Assembly (NCBI RefSeq): GCF_005434915.1
Contig: NZ_SKCG01000003.1
Coordinates: forward strand, 124,001-188,000
DNA from: Aurantiacibacter suaedae
GTDB lineage: Bacteria > Pseudomonadota > Alphaproteobacteria > Sphingomonadales > Sphingomonadaceae
Reading direction: 5' to 3'
DNA: 64,000 bases
How positions within the stretch are numbered: the first letter of the stretch is position 1; every line of letters starts with the position of its first letter. The notes beneath the pieces are model-generated. The model was not told the origin of the DNA. It was given only the letters and a program-made list of their open reading frames with translations, and did not search any database. Made by a program: the position numbers and the translations under genes. Below, one piece after another: positions 7,828 through 18,306 of the stretch.

Positions 7828-9516
7828 ATGGATGACACTGCCCGCCACGCCGAGCTCGATCTGATCGCGGATTGGCCCGCGCGGCCATGGCTGCTCGGCG
7901 GGCTGGGCGCGCTGGCGGGGCTGCTCATTCACGCCATCACCGGCGAGCACTCGCCGCAAGGCCCGGCCGAGGCCGGATTGTGCGCATTGGTGACGTTCTT
8001 CGCGCTCGCGCTCGGCTTTTGCCTGCGCGAGCGGCGTCCGCTTGAGCCGCTGGTGTTCTCGGGGCTGCTGGGCCTAGTGATGGGCGCGATCGCCTGGCAG
8101 GCGACTGCGGCCGAGGGGCACCGCGCCGGAGGCGAGTTTGCCTTCGCGGCCGGGTGCTTCTTCGCGCTGTCGGCGCTGCCGCTGTTTCAGGCGGGCTTTC
8201 ACCGCACCCGGCTGGCGACCGACTATCGCGCCACCCATTTCCATGTTTGGTCCGATGCGGTCAGCGGCGGCGGGGCGCTGGCCTTTGTCGGCCTCTCGTG
8301 GCTGGCGCTGTTGCTGCTCGATGGGCTGTTCGGGCTGGTCGGGATCGACGCCATCGGTGACCTGATGCGCGAGGACGCTTTCCAGCTCGCTTGGTCGGGC
8401 GGTGCCTTCGGCGCAGGCCTCGGGGTGATTCGCAACAACCTCAAGGTGATCGGCGCGCTGCAGAAGGTGGTGATGCTGGTCTTCGCGATCCTCGCCGTAC
8501 CCTTTGCGGCGGCGCTGCTGGTATTCCTCGTGATCCTGCTCGCCTCGGGTGGCAAGGCGCTGTGGGAAGCGACCGATTCGGCGACGCCGATCCTGCTCAC
8601 CTGCGCGGCGGGAGCCTTTATCCTCGCCAATGCGATTATCCGCGATTCGGACGAGGATCGCTCGCCGAGCCGGATCATGCAAATCGCGGCGGCGGTGCTG
8701 GCGGGCGTGATCCTGCCATTGTCGGGGTTCGCGGCGATGTCGCTGGGTATCCGCATCGACCAGCATGGCCTCAGCCCCGAGCGTATCTGGGGGGTGATCG
8801 CGGTGGTTGTCGCCTGCGCCTATGGCCTTGCCTGCTGGGTGGCGCTGATCCGCGGTCGCAAGGCGATGTGGAGCGTGAGGATGCGCGATGCGAACCTTCA
8901 CCTTGCTGCGGGCGTCTGCGTGATCGCGCTGGTGCTGGCTTTGCCGCTGTGGGACTTTGGCGCCGTGTCGGCGCGCAATCAGGTGGCGCGGCTGGAGGCG
9001 GGCGAGGTTTCGCCGGAGGACTTCGACTTTTCGGCGCTGCGCTGGGATTTCGGCGATGCCGGACGTGCGGCGCTGGCGAAGCTCGCCAAGGGCGAGGGCG
9101 AGGTGGCGGAACTGGCAGCAGAGGCGCAGGCGCAACAGGCGCGGCCCTATGGGCGCGTCGCGGCTCCGGCGCCCCGGCGGATCGAGAATCTCGTGGGCTT
9201 GCCCGACGATGAAGCGACGCGGTCCGCTTTCGTTGCGTTCCTGCGGAGACAACCGTGGAGGTGCGAGGATAGTTGCCGCGTGCTTGAAGTGCCCGAGGAA
9301 GGTTGGCGTCACTATATTCTGGTGCAAGGTCTCGACGTTCAACACTTGCGGCTCACCAGCGCGAACGGTGAGCTTGAAGCGTTCTTCCCGGGACGACCCG
9401 ATGGCGCGGTTTCGCTGCCCGACCCGCCGGCCGAGGATGCGACAGTCGAGGTACGCGATGTGACCGTCCGGCAGGTCTATATCGGTGGCAAACCCGTGGG
9501 TTCGCCGTTCGAATAG
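7828..9516 (+). CDS. DUF4153-domain polytopic membrane protein
   Basis: This 562-residue protein has about ten or more hydrophobic segments in its first ~390 residues and a soluble C-terminal region (about 395-562). The alternation of long hydrophobic runs, the HVWSDAVSGGGALAF segment and the overall length fit DUF4153 proteins of Sphingomonadales. The biochemical role of the family is unknown. The last 170 residues contain a Cys pair (in RCEDSCRVL) and look like a periplasmic domain. It follows the FKBP gene closely; gatC starts 48 bases downstream. Confidence 0.8.
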   Translation: MDDTARHAELDLIADWPARPWLLGGLGALAGLLIHAITGEHSPQGPAEAGLCALVTFFALALGFCLRERRPLEPLVFSGLLGLVMGAIAWQATAAEGHRAGGEFAFAAGCFFALSALPLFQAGFHRTRLATDYRATHFHVWSDAVSGGGALAFVGLSWLALLLLDGLFGLVGIDAIGDLMREDAFQLAWSGGAFGAGLGVIRNNLKVIGALQKVVMLVFAILAVPFAAALLVFLVILLASGGKALWEATDSATPILLTCAAGAFILANAIIRDSDEDRSPSRIMQIAAAVLAGVILPLSGFAAMSLGIRIDQHGLSPERIWGVIAVVVACAYGLACWVALIRGRKAMWSVRMRDANLHLAAGVCVIALVLALPLWDFGAVSARNQVARLEAGEVSPEDFDFSALRWDFGDAGRAALAKLAKGEGEVAELAAEAQAQQARPYGRVAAPAPRRIENLVGLPDDEATRSAFVAFLRRQPWRCEDSCRVLEVPEEGWRHYILVQGLDVQHLRLTSANGELEAFFPGRPDGAVSLPDPPAEDATVEVRDVTVRQVYIGGKPVGSPFE

Positions 9517-9564
9517 GTCTTCTGGCGCTTGAAGCGCTTGGCTCGCGCGGCTAACGCACACCTC

Positions 9565-9867
9565 ATGTCCGTAACCCGTGAACAGGTGGCGAAAATCGCC
9601 TCGCTTGCCCGCATCAAGGTGGACGAGGGCGACCTCGACCACTTCGTGCCCGAATTCAACGCGATCCTCGGCTTTGTCGAGCAACTGGGCGAGGTCGATA
9701 CCTCGCAGGTCGAGCCGATGACCGCCGTGATCCCGCAAGCCTTGCGCCTGCGTGACGACGTGATCGATGCCGATCCGCTCACCGGCGGCGGCAAGCAGGC
9801 CGATGTGCTGGCCAATGCGCCGGTTGCCGAACACGGCTTCTTCGGCGTTCCCAAGGTGATCGAGTGA
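9565..9867 (+). CDS. gatC: Asp-tRNA(Asn)/Glu-tRNA(Gln) amidotransferase subunit C
   Basis: GatC is the small belt subunit that clamps GatA and GatB in the tRNA-dependent amidotransferase. The 100 residues start [20 protein letters not shown] and contain [11 protein letters not shown] and a C-terminal FFGVPKVIE, all characteristic. The ATG at 9565 matches the conserved start; the frame is open further back to 9529 without conservation. Its product works with gatA (9986) and gatB (12157). A palindromic repeat pair separates it from gatA. Confidence 0.96.
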   Translation: MSVTREQVAKIASLARIKVDEGDLDHFVPEFNAILGFVEQLGEVDTSQVEPMTAVIPQALRLRDDVIDADPLTGGGKQADVLANAPVAEHGFFGVPKVIE

Positions 9868-9885
9868 TGACTTGCGCTTTGGCTG

Positions 9886-9959
9886 GCCTTCGGAAGGCTC
9901 TGGCTGAGCGGACTTTGTTCCTAATTCCCACATCCGCTCAGGCTGAGCTTGTCGAAGCC
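9886..9959. repeat. REP-like inverted repeat pair between gatC and gatA
   Basis: Two inverted copies of one element flank a 20-base spacer. The left arm is 9886-9912 (CCTTCGGAAGGCTCTGGCTGAGCGG core) and the right arm 9933-9959 (CCGCTCAGGCTGAGCTTGTCGAAG core). Together they can form a long hairpin in the gatC-gatA transcript. The same element occurs decayed at 3498-3547 and as a single copy at 20315-20340. Confidence 0.75.
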
Positions 9960-9985
9960 CGCGCGCAGATTTTGCGAAAACTTGT

Positions 9986-11470
9986 ATGACTGATCTGACC
10001 AACCTTGGCGTCAAAGCCATCCGCGACGGCGTTGCCGCCGGGGACTTCACTGCGCGCGAAGTGGCGGAAGGCTTCAACGCCAATGTCGCCGCCGCCGCTG
10101 ACCTTAACGCCTTCATCGTTACCACCCCCGAGCACGCGCTCGCCGCCGCAGATGCGGTGGACGCCAAACGCGCGAAGGGCGAGGAACTGGGCGTAATGGC
10201 GGGCGTGCCGATCGGCATGAAAGACCTGTTCGCAACACGCGGCGTGCAGACCAGCGCCGCCAGCGCGATCCTCGAGGGCTTCAAGCCCGAGTACGAAAGC
10301 ACCGTGAGCCAGAAGCTGTGGGATGCGGGCGCGGGGATGCTCGGCAAGCTCAACCTCGACCAGTTCGCGATGGGCTCGTCGAACGAGACAAGCCACTTCG
10401 GCAATGTCGCGAACCCGTGGAAGGCGAACGACGGTGGCAACGCGGTGCTCGCACCGGGCGGCTCGTCGGGCGGTTCCTCGGCGGCGGTGGCCGCGCGGCT
10501 GGCTCCGGCGGCGACCGGCACCGACACTGGCGGCTCGATCCGCCAGCCTGCCGCTTTCACCGGCATTTCGGGCATCAAGCCGACCTATGGCCGCTGCTCG
10601 CGCTGGGGCATCGTCGCCTTCGCCTCCTCGCTCGATCAGGCTGGGCCAATGGCGCGCTCGGTTGAGGATTGCGCGGTGATGCTCGGCGCGATGGCCGGGT
10701 TCGACCCGAAGGATTCGACCAGCCTCGATGCGCCGGTGCCCGATTGGGCCGGCGCGCTGAACGCCGACCTGCGCGGCAAGAAAGTCGGTATCCCGAAGGA
10801 ATACCGGATGGACGGCACCGACGCCGAAATCCTCGCCAGCTGGGACGATGGCATCGCCTGGCTGAAGGACGCGGGCGCCGAGGTGGTCGACGTGAGCCTG
10901 CCGCACACCAAGTATGCGCTGCCGGCCTATTACATCGTCGCGCCGGCGGAGGCTTCCAGCAACCTCGCGCGCTACGATGGCGTGCGTTACGGCCTGCGCG
11001 ACTTGCCCGAGGGCGCTGGCCTGCAGGACATGTATGCCGCCACCCGCGCCGCCGGGTTCGGGCCGGAGGTGAAGCGCCGCATCATGCTCGGCACCTATGT
11101 ACTGTCTGCTGGCTTCTACGACGCCTATTACACCCAGGCGATGAAGGTGCGTACGCTGATCCAGCGCGACTTCAACGAGGCGTTCGAGACGTGCGACGTG
11201 ATCCTCGCTCCGACCACGCCGACCGCGGCTTTCCCGCTGGGCGACAAGCTCGACGATCCGCTGGCGATGTATCTGAACGACGTCTTCTCGGTCCCCGCTT
11301 CGCTTGCGGGCCTGCCCGCGATGAGCGTGCCCTCGCGGCTTAACGCCAAGGGCCTGCCGCTCGGGCTGCAATTGGTGGGTAAGGCGATGGACGAGCAGAT
11401 GGTGCTCAATGCCGGGCTGGCAATCGAACAGCGCAGCGGCTTCGATGCGCAGCCGGAGAAGTGGTGGTAG
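9986..11470 (+). CDS. gatA: Asp-tRNA(Asn)/Glu-tRNA(Gln) amidotransferase subunit A
   Basis: GatA is the amidase that releases ammonia from glutamine for amidation of misacylated tRNA. The 494 residues contain the amidase signature. The Lys of the Ser-cisSer-Lys triad is K79 in [10 protein letters not shown], the serine-rich loop is [11 protein letters not shown] (around 160), and the nucleophile is S184 in DTGGSIRQP. The length is normal. The ATG at 9986 is the conserved start ([15 protein letters not shown]). The frame ends two bases before the ATG chosen for the next gene, so the pair is tightly linked. Confidence 0.97.
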   Translation: MTDLTNLGVKAIRDGVAAGDFTAREVAEGFNANVAAAADLNAFIVTTPEHALAAADAVDAKRAKGEELGVMAGVPIGMKDLFATRGVQTSAASAILEGFKPEYESTVSQKLWDAGAGMLGKLNLDQFAMGSSNETSHFGNVANPWKANDGGNAVLAPGGSSGGSSAAVAARLAPAATGTDTGGSIRQPAAFTGISGIKPTYGRCSRWGIVAFASSLDQAGPMARSVEDCAVMLGAMAGFDPKDSTSLDAPVPDWAGALNADLRGKKVGIPKEYRMDGTDAEILASWDDGIAWLKDAGAEVVDVSLPHTKYALPAYYIVAPAEASSNLARYDGVRYGLRDLPEGAGLQDMYAATRAAGFGPEVKRRIMLGTYVLSAGFYDAYYTQAMKVRTLIQRDFNEAFETCDVILAPTTPTAAFPLGDKLDDPLAMYLNDVFSVPASLAGLPAMSVPSRLNAKGLPLGLQLVGKAMDEQMVLNAGLAIEQRSGFDAQPEKWW

Positions 11471-11472
11471 AC

Positions 11473-12018
11473 ATGAGCGGCACCGTCATCCTTAAGTTCC
11501 ATCCCGGCTACAAGCCGTCGCGGGTCAATGCCGCGATGAGCGAGGCCGTGGCTGGGCTCGACGGGGTCGAAAGCGTGGACATGTATGCGCTCTATCCGCA
11601 CGAGCCCGATCTGCACGCGGCGGAAGATGCCGAAGTGGAGCGGCTGTTTGCGGCCAAGCGCCTGTGCGTGCAGTTCCCTGTTCACTGGTTCGCCGCCACC
11701 CCGCGCGCGATGGCCTGGCAGGATCTGGTGCTCAACCGCATCACTTTCGACAAGCCGGAAGAGGGCGAGCGGCTCAAGGGCCTGCCTTTCATGATCGCCG
11801 CCACCGCGGGGCAGAGCGAGGACAGCTATCAGGCTGGCCACGCCAATCTGTACCCGCTCGAACAGCTGCTGCGCCCGTGGGAAGTCACCGCCAAGCAGTG
11901 CGGTTACGAATGGCACGAACCGTTCCTCGCCTATGGCGCGGACGATTATGACGATGAGGACGTGGCCCGCGTGGCGAAGGACTTTGCTACGCATATTGAG
12001 GGCTGGAAGCCGGAATGA
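11473..12018 (+). CDS. flavodoxin-fold NAD(P)H oxidoreductase (KefF/MdaB-like)
   Basis: This is a 181-residue quinone-reductase-type flavoprotein related to KefF and MdaB. Recognisable family features are the central CVQFPVHWFAATPRAMAWQD, which surrounds the flavin, and ATAGQSEDSYQAG followed by LEQLLRPWEVTAKQCGYEW. The N-terminal strand (GTVILKFHPGYKPSRVNAAM) lacks the best-known flavin phosphate residues, so cofactor use should not be taken for granted. The ATG at 11473 is preferred to the GTG at 11461 inside gatA. It overlaps the next small gene by ATGA. No KefC-type antiporter is nearby, so a role in potassium efflux is not supported. Confidence 0.83.
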   Translation: MSGTVILKFHPGYKPSRVNAAMSEAVAGLDGVESVDMYALYPHEPDLHAAEDAEVERLFAAKRLCVQFPVHWFAATPRAMAWQDLVLNRITFDKPEEGERLKGLPFMIAATAGQSEDSYQAGHANLYPLEQLLRPWEVTAKQCGYEWHEPFLAYGADDYDDEDVARVAKDFATHIEGWKPE

Positions 12019-12156
12019 ACAATGGCTGGGCAGACCTGATCGCCGGAATTGCCATCGTCTTGGCGATCCCCGCAGTGTTCTGGTTTGCTGGCTACATCCG
12101 CAAGCGTGTGCCCCATGGCGAGGCGCGCTTCGATGAAAATGGAAAGCTGATAGACG

Positions 12157-12164
<8 letters not shown>
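12015..12164 (+). CDS. small single-helix membrane protein (49 aa) between the oxidoreductase and gatB
   Basis: An open frame of 49 codons starts with ATG at 12015, overlapping the upstream stop (ATGA), and ends with TAA at 12162-12164, eight bases inside gatB. The product has a short N-terminus (MNNGWADL), one hydrophobic helix (about 8-27), a positive flank (YIRKRVPHG) and an acidic tail ([10 protein letters not shown]). The positive-inside rule would put the tail in the cytoplasm. The double overlap and the sensible membrane topology argue for a real gene. The function is unknown. Confidence 0.7.
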
Positions 12165-13656
<1,492 letters not shown>

Positions 13657-13679
13657 GCGAGGGCCGGGCCGGTCAGCCA

Positions 13680-14141
13680 ATGACCTCTATCGTCCTCGTC
13701 CGTCCGGAGATCCCCGGCAACACCGGCGCGGTCGGGCGCACCTGCGTGGCGCTCGACCTTGAGCTGGTGCTGATCCATCCGCTCGGCTTCACGATCACCG
13801 ATACGCGGTTGAAGCGGGCGGGGCTCGACTACTGGCAGCACATCCGGCTGGCCGAGTTCGCCAGCTGGGAGGCCTTTCTTGCCGAGCGCGCGCCGCGCGA
13901 GGACCAGCTCTACCTGTTCGAGGAATATGCGCAGCGGAGCTTTTACGAGCCCGCTTACCCCGACGATGCCTATCTGGTGTTTGGGCGCGAAACCAAGGGT
14001 TTGCCCAAAGAGATTGTGGCCGCACACCCCTCGCAGATGGTGAGCCTGCCCATGCGCAGCGACAAGGTGCGCTCGCTCAATCTGGCGAACACCGTTGCCG
14101 CCGCCGCCTATCAGGCGGTGCGCGCGCAGTTCAACGGCTGA
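13680..14141 (+). CDS. trmL: tRNA (cytidine/uridine-34-2'-O)-methyltransferase
   Basis: TrmL methylates the 2'-O of the wobble nucleotide in leucine tRNAs using S-adenosylmethionine. The 153 residues have the SPOUT-fold motifs: RPEIPGNTGAVGRTC at the N-terminus, LVFGRETKGLP in the middle and SLNLANTVAAAAYQ near the C-terminus, which makes the trefoil knot. Length and motif order fit TrmL rather than the larger TrmH. It follows gatB by 23 bases, so it may be part of the same transcript. It converges with the next gene, leaving only two bases between the stops. Confidence 0.94.
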   Translation: MTSIVLVRPEIPGNTGAVGRTCVALDLELVLIHPLGFTITDTRLKRAGLDYWQHIRLAEFASWEAFLAERAPREDQLYLFEEYAQRSFYEPAYPDDAYLVFGRETKGLPKEIVAAHPSQMVSLPMRSDKVRSLNLANTVAAAAYQAVRAQFNG

Positions 14142-14143
14142 GT

Positions 14144-14449
14144 TTAGGCGATCTTCCGCCCGGTCAGCGACATCGTTCCGAAAATCCCGGCGCGTACCTT
14201 GCCCTCCACCGTGTCGCCGCTGACCACTGCCTCGCAATCGAGCCCCACCGGCATCGGTGACGACATGCGCATCGACCAGGTGAGCGTGTCGCCCACGATT
14301 GTGCCATCGTCGACCTCGATATGGCCGAGCGAGCCGTCGATAGTGCCGGTGAAGGCGGTGCCGCTGGCATCGGGCACCACGGTCATGGTGCCGGATTGCG
14401 CACCCATCGGGGTGTTGACGGCAAATTCGTAAGTTCCGGCGACGGACAT
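14144..14449 (-). CDS. small conserved protein, predicted beta-rich
   Basis: I do not recognise this 101-residue protein. It starts MSVAGTYEFAVNTPMGAQSG and alternates short strands with Gly/Thr/Asp turns (FTGTIDGSLGHIEVDDGTI). It ends SLTGRKIA, suggesting a compact beta-sandwich or barrel. There is no signal peptide, membrane segment or Cys pair, and the only Cys is in LDCEAVV. The ATG at 14449 is preceded by GGAGAG. It lies 18 bases downstream of the M16 peptidase gene on the same strand, so the two are probably co-transcribed. Confidence 0.75.
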   Translation of the reverse strand: MSVAGTYEFAVNTPMGAQSGTMTVVPDASGTAFTGTIDGSLGHIEVDDGTIVGDTLTWSMRMSSPMPVGLDCEAVVSGDTVEGKVRAGIFGTMSLTGRKIA

Positions 14450-14467
14450 ATCACTCTCCTCGTTCGT

Positions 14468-17344
14468 TTACAGCGCTTCGGCGTCGAGCCAGGTCACTTC
14501 CATGCCGAGCTGTTCGAGCTGCGGCGCGACGGTTTCGCGGTCGCCCACCACCACAATGGTGAGGTTGTCGGGCGTGAGATACTCGGCCGCCGCCGCGTCG
14601 AGTGCATCTGCATCCATCGCGCGAAAGATTTCCGGCAACTGCGCCTGATAGCGAATGTCGCGGCCCATCACGCGGTTGCTCACCAGCGCGCCGAGCACCT
14701 GTCCATTCGTCTCAAAGCGGTTGGTCAGACCGCGCACATTGCCATCGGTCACGCGTTGCAACTCGACCGGATCGACCGGCGCGCTGTCGGGGAAAGCCCT
14801 CAACTGGTCGATGACGGCGACGATGGAATCGCCAGTGCGATCAGCCTGCACCTGCGTCGCGATGGTGAAGCGGCGCTGGCCGGTCGCGGCGGGGATGCTG
14901 GATCCGATGCCATAGGTCCAGCCCTTGGTTTCGCGCAGATCGCCCATCAGGCGCGAAAGGAAGCCGCCGCCGAGCACTTCGTTGGCGGTTTCGATCACTT
15001 CGGTGCCTTCGGGCTCGCCCACCAGCGGGGTGAGGCGGCCGAGCATCAGATAGCTTGACGGCGAGTTGGGCCGGTCGACGCCGACAATCTGCGGATGCGG
15101 GGCAGGCGCGGGGGCTGCAAGGTTGCGTGCGGGGGCAGCGCTGGCGGGCGCCTGCCAGTCGCCGAACCCTGCTTCGAGCGCGGCGACCAGCTCTGCCATC
15201 GACACGTCGCCCACCGCTGTGATCTGCGCGAGGTCGGGGCGCAGCCAGCGGTCATGCTCGGCCTTGAGCGCCGTTGGCGTCAGCGCGGAAACCACCGCCG
15301 GATCGCCCGAAGACGACGCATGGGCATAGGGATGCTGTTCGCCGTAAAGCAGCGGCATAAACGCCATGCTGGCGAGGCTGCCGGGCGAGGCCAACTCCTG
15401 CGCGATTTCGGCCAATCGCTGTTCCTTCACGCGGGCGACGTCCTCGGCCCGGAAGGCGGGGTGAAGCGTCACATCGGCCATCAACTCCACGGACGGGGCG
15501 AGGTTGCTGGTGAGCGTGGTAAGGGTGACCTGCGAGGTTTCGACCCCGGCACCGGCGCTGAGCGAGCTGCCCAGCTCCTCCTGCGCGATGGCGATATCGA
15601 GGGCGCTGCGCGTGGTGGTGCCCTCGGTCAGCAGCTCCATCATCGTTTCATGGCGGCCTGCGGCATCGACCGGATCGACCACCGAGCCTGCCGCGAAGGT
15701 GAGCGCCATGCTCACCATCGGCACGGCATCGCGGCGGGCGAGGACGACCTCGATCCCGTTCGAGAGGGTTGCGCGTTCGACTTGCGGGAACGTCAGTTCG
15801 CCTACCGGCAGCACCTCAGGGGCCTGGCGCGGCGGGGCGGTGCGGGTGACTTCAACAGGTGCGCGCGCATCGGGGACGGGCGGAGGCGAAAGGTCTTCAT
15901 CGCCCCAGCCGCCCATGGTCGCGCCATCGAGCGTCCGCTCGCCCGGCACAACCGACAGCGTGTAGGCGGGGCGCGACAGCCAGCGTTGCAATGCGCCCTG
16001 AACCTGCGCAGGCGTGAGCGCGGCGATGGCTTCCAGTTCCTTGCGGTAGTGTTCGGCATCGCCGGTATAGAGTTCGCCCTCGGCCAGCACCATGCCCTTG
16101 CCGCCGAACCCGCCGACGCGCTCCAGCCCTCCTACTGTGGAGGCGATGAGCGTCGTCTTTGCGCGTTCGAGTTCGTCTTCGGTGGGGCCTTCTGCCATCA
16201 GCCGCTCGGTCTCGGCAACGAGCCGGGCCTCGGCTGCTTCGCGCTCCACACCGTTCTTCACCTCGACCATGGTGATGAGCTGGCTCATCTCCTCGAACCC
16301 TGATGAATAGGCTGAGACGGAGGTGGCGATTTCCTCACCGCGCACCATCGCGTTGTCGAGCCGCGAGGAAGCGAGGCCGCCCAAGATGTGCATCCCCACC
16401 GCAAGCGGGATCGCATCGGCATCGGTCAACGCGGGGCCGGTCCAGCTGCGGTAGACCTGCGTTGCCGGAACCTGATCGGTCACTACCCGCTCGACCGGAG
16501 CGGCCAGCGTGACCGGGCCGCCCGATGCTTCGGCCACTTCCGGCCCGCGCGGAATATCGCCGAACCAGCGTTCGACCATCGGGCGCGCGGTGGCGGCGTC
16601 GATATCGCCCGTCAGCACCAGCACCACATTGTTGGGGCCATAATTGTCGCGAAACCAGCTCTGCACATCAGCGAGGCTTGCCGCTTCCAGATCGGCCATC
16701 GAGCCGATGGTGGCGTGGCGATAGGGGTGCCCCACTGGCAGCAGGCCGTCAGCCATCAGATAGTCGACGAGGCCATAGGGCTGGTTGTCGCCCTGCCGCT
16801 TTTCGTTCTGCACCACCATGCGCTGGTTATCGAGCTTCTCCTGGCTGACCGCGCCGAGCAGGTAGCCCATGCGGTCGCTCTCCATGAACAGCGCCAGATC
16901 GAGTGCGCCGGTGGGCACGGTTTCGACGTAGTTGGTGCGGTCGTACCAGGTCGAGCCGTTGGTGGGGGTGGAGCCTGCCGCTTCGAGCGGAATGTCGAAA
17001 TTCTCGACGTTCTCGCTGCCGCCGAACATCAGGTGTTCGAACAGGTGAGCAAAGCCGGTGCGCCCGCGCGGTTCGTGCCGCGATCCGACGCGGTAGTAGA
17101 CGGTGACGCCGACGATGGGCGTCTTGCGGTCGGTGTGGACCAGTGTGGTGAGACCGTTTTCGAGCGTGAAGCGCTCGTAGGGGATCTGAACTTGGTCGAC
17201 GAGCGCTGTGAGCGAGGTGTCGCTCGGCGTGGCGCGCGTGGTGGTTTCTGCCAGTGGAGCGGGCGACTGTGCCGTGGCGCAGGCGGCGAGCGCGAAGGGG
17301 GCGAGAAAAGCGAACGGCAATCTGCGCCGGAAGACAGTTTTCAT
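14468..17344 (-). CDS. M16-family zinc metallopeptidase, double-domain lipoprotein
   Basis: This 958-residue peptidase of the pitrilysin/insulysin superfamily carries two M16 repeats. The N-terminus is a lipoprotein signal (FAPFALAAC, Cys22). The active half has the inverted zinc motif HLFEH (100-104), and VVQNEKRQ further on supplies the third ligand. The second half (about 500-958) lacks the zinc motif but carries GWTYGIGSSI, the substrate-side Arg/Tyr-type region of inactive partners. I chose the ATG at 17344 because it gives the lipobox; the longer frame to 17398 adds nothing. It may degrade peptides at the outer membrane; the substrate is unknown. The 14144-14449 gene follows. Confidence 0.93.
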   Translation of the reverse strand: MKTVFRRRLPFAFLAPFALAACATAQSPAPLAETTTRATPSDTSLTALVDQVQIPYERFTLENGLTTLVHTDRKTPIVGVTVYYRVGSRHEPRGRTGFAHLFEHLMFGGSENVENFDIPLEAAGSTPTNGSTWYDRTNYVETVPTGALDLALFMESDRMGYLLGAVSQEKLDNQRMVVQNEKRQGDNQPYGLVDYLMADGLLPVGHPYRHATIGSMADLEAASLADVQSWFRDNYGPNNVVLVLTGDIDAATARPMVERWFGDIPRGPEVAEASGGPVTLAAPVERVVTDQVPATQVYRSWTGPALTDADAIPLAVGMHILGGLASSRLDNAMVRGEEIATSVSAYSSGFEEMSQLITMVEVKNGVEREAAEARLVAETERLMAEGPTEDELERAKTTLIASTVGGLERVGGFGGKGMVLAEGELYTGDAEHYRKELEAIAALTPAQVQGALQRWLSRPAYTLSVVPGERTLDGATMGGWGDEDLSPPPVPDARAPVEVTRTAPPRQAPEVLPVGELTFPQVERATLSNGIEVVLARRDAVPMVSMALTFAAGSVVDPVDAAGRHETMMELLTEGTTTRSALDIAIAQEELGSSLSAGAGVETSQVTLTTLTSNLAPSVELMADVTLHPAFRAEDVARVKEQRLAEIAQELASPGSLASMAFMPLLYGEQHPYAHASSSGDPAVVSALTPTALKAEHDRWLRPDLAQITAVGDVSMAELVAALEAGFGDWQAPASAAPARNLAAPAPAPHPQIVGVDRPNSPSSYLMLGRLTPLVGEPEGTEVIETANEVLGGGFLSRLMGDLRETKGWTYGIGSSIPAATGQRRFTIATQVQADRTGDSIVAVIDQLRAFPDSAPVDPVELQRVTDGNVRGLTNRFETNGQVLGALVSNRVMGRDIRYQAQLPEIFRAMDADALDAAAAEYLTPDNLTIVVVGDRETVAPQLEQLGMEVTWLDAEAL

Positions 17345-17404
17345 GCGAAACCAATAGCAGGGTTTGCCTCGTATGCCAGTGCCTCTGTCAGCGCGCAAAA
17401 AGGC

Positions 17405-18241
17405 CTAAAGCCGCTGTAACAGAGGTTCCCCCAACCGGATCGTCCGCCCCGTCTCAAGCCCCGCTACCGGAGCGCAGTTCGACGGAGCAAAGACCACGAT
17501 GGTGCTGCCATGCTCGAACCAGCCCATCTCCTCGCCCTTGGCGAAGGAATGGTCGAGCGGCTCGGTTCGCGCGCCGCCGCGGCGGATCGAGAACTTTTCA
17601 TCCAGCCACGGCAGCCGGATCGAGGCGACCAGCACCGCCGCCACCGGCACCAGCACCAGCTTTTCACCCGTCGCCGCCAGCCGCACGGTCAGCGGGGCGC
17701 GTTCGTTGCGGCAGAACAGGCGCTCGATCCGGGCGAGGGTGGGCGGGTTCACGTTCCAGGTGTCGCCCGAGATGTAGCGCAGCTGCTCGGCCACCACATC
17801 GTGCGGGGCGTGGAAGCGATGGTACATCCCCGCCGTCAGCCGCAAGGTGACGTACCAGCCGCCTTCGAACGCCGCTGCCTCGTCGGTTGAGCCGAACAGA
17901 TCGGCGACCGGGTAGGGCATACCTTTCACCTGCAAGGCCATGCCCCGGTCCACCCGGCCGAACGCGCCGACGATGGCGTCGCATGGGCTGGTCAGCGTGG
18001 CCGGGTCGGGGTCGATCGGGCGGGCGCCGTCTTTCAGCTCGCGGATGAACGCCTGATGCAGGCTGGCGAAGCGCGTCTCCTTGCTGTCGGACATATCGAC
18101 CGAGCAAAACAGCTTCCACAGCGCAATCGACAGGCTCCGCACCGGGGCGAACTCGATCTTGCTGAACCAGCCCATGAACCGCGTCAGCACGTGACGCGGG
18201 ATTCGGTTGGTCAGCAGGAAATTGACATATCCCTGACTCAT
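17405..18241 (-). CDS. psd: phosphatidylserine decarboxylase proenzyme
   Basis: This enzyme decarboxylates phosphatidylserine to phosphatidylethanolamine (PE) at the membrane. The proenzyme cleaves itself at a GST motif, seen here in WFEHGSTIVVF near residue 250, where the Ser becomes the pyruvoyl group. Upstream are SPCDAIVGAFGRV and a His-rich stretch (GMYHRFHAPHD) typical of the long PSD-B type. The 278-residue start at 18241 (MSQGYVNFLLTNRIP) fits the family. A longer frame reaches into the divergent aminotransferase gene and was rejected. pssA, which often neighbours psd, is absent here. PmtA (21086) could use the product. Confidence 0.95.
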   Translation of the reverse strand: MSQGYVNFLLTNRIPRHVLTRFMGWFSKIEFAPVRSLSIALWKLFCSVDMSDSKETRFASLHQAFIRELKDGARPIDPDPATLTSPCDAIVGAFGRVDRGMALQVKGMPYPVADLFGSTDEAAAFEGGWYVTLRLTAGMYHRFHAPHDVVAEQLRYISGDTWNVNPPTLARIERLFCRNERAPLTVRLAATGEKLVLVPVAAVLVASIRLPWLDEKFSIRRGGARTEPLDHSFAKGEEMGWFEHGSTIVVFAPSNCAPVAGLETGRTIRLGEPLLQRL

Positions 18242-18306
18242 AAAAGTCCGATTGCAGCAAGCGACCCCATCGGGATTCGCCTTAAGACCACGAATAAGGA
18301 ACGCGT

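Noticed and set aside
8074-10578. Very long open frame on the minus strand opposite the DUF4153, gatC and gatA genes
   Set aside because: It has the low-complexity Arg/His/Gln-rich composition typical of antisense frames in high-GC DNA, and the plus-strand genes are well conserved families.
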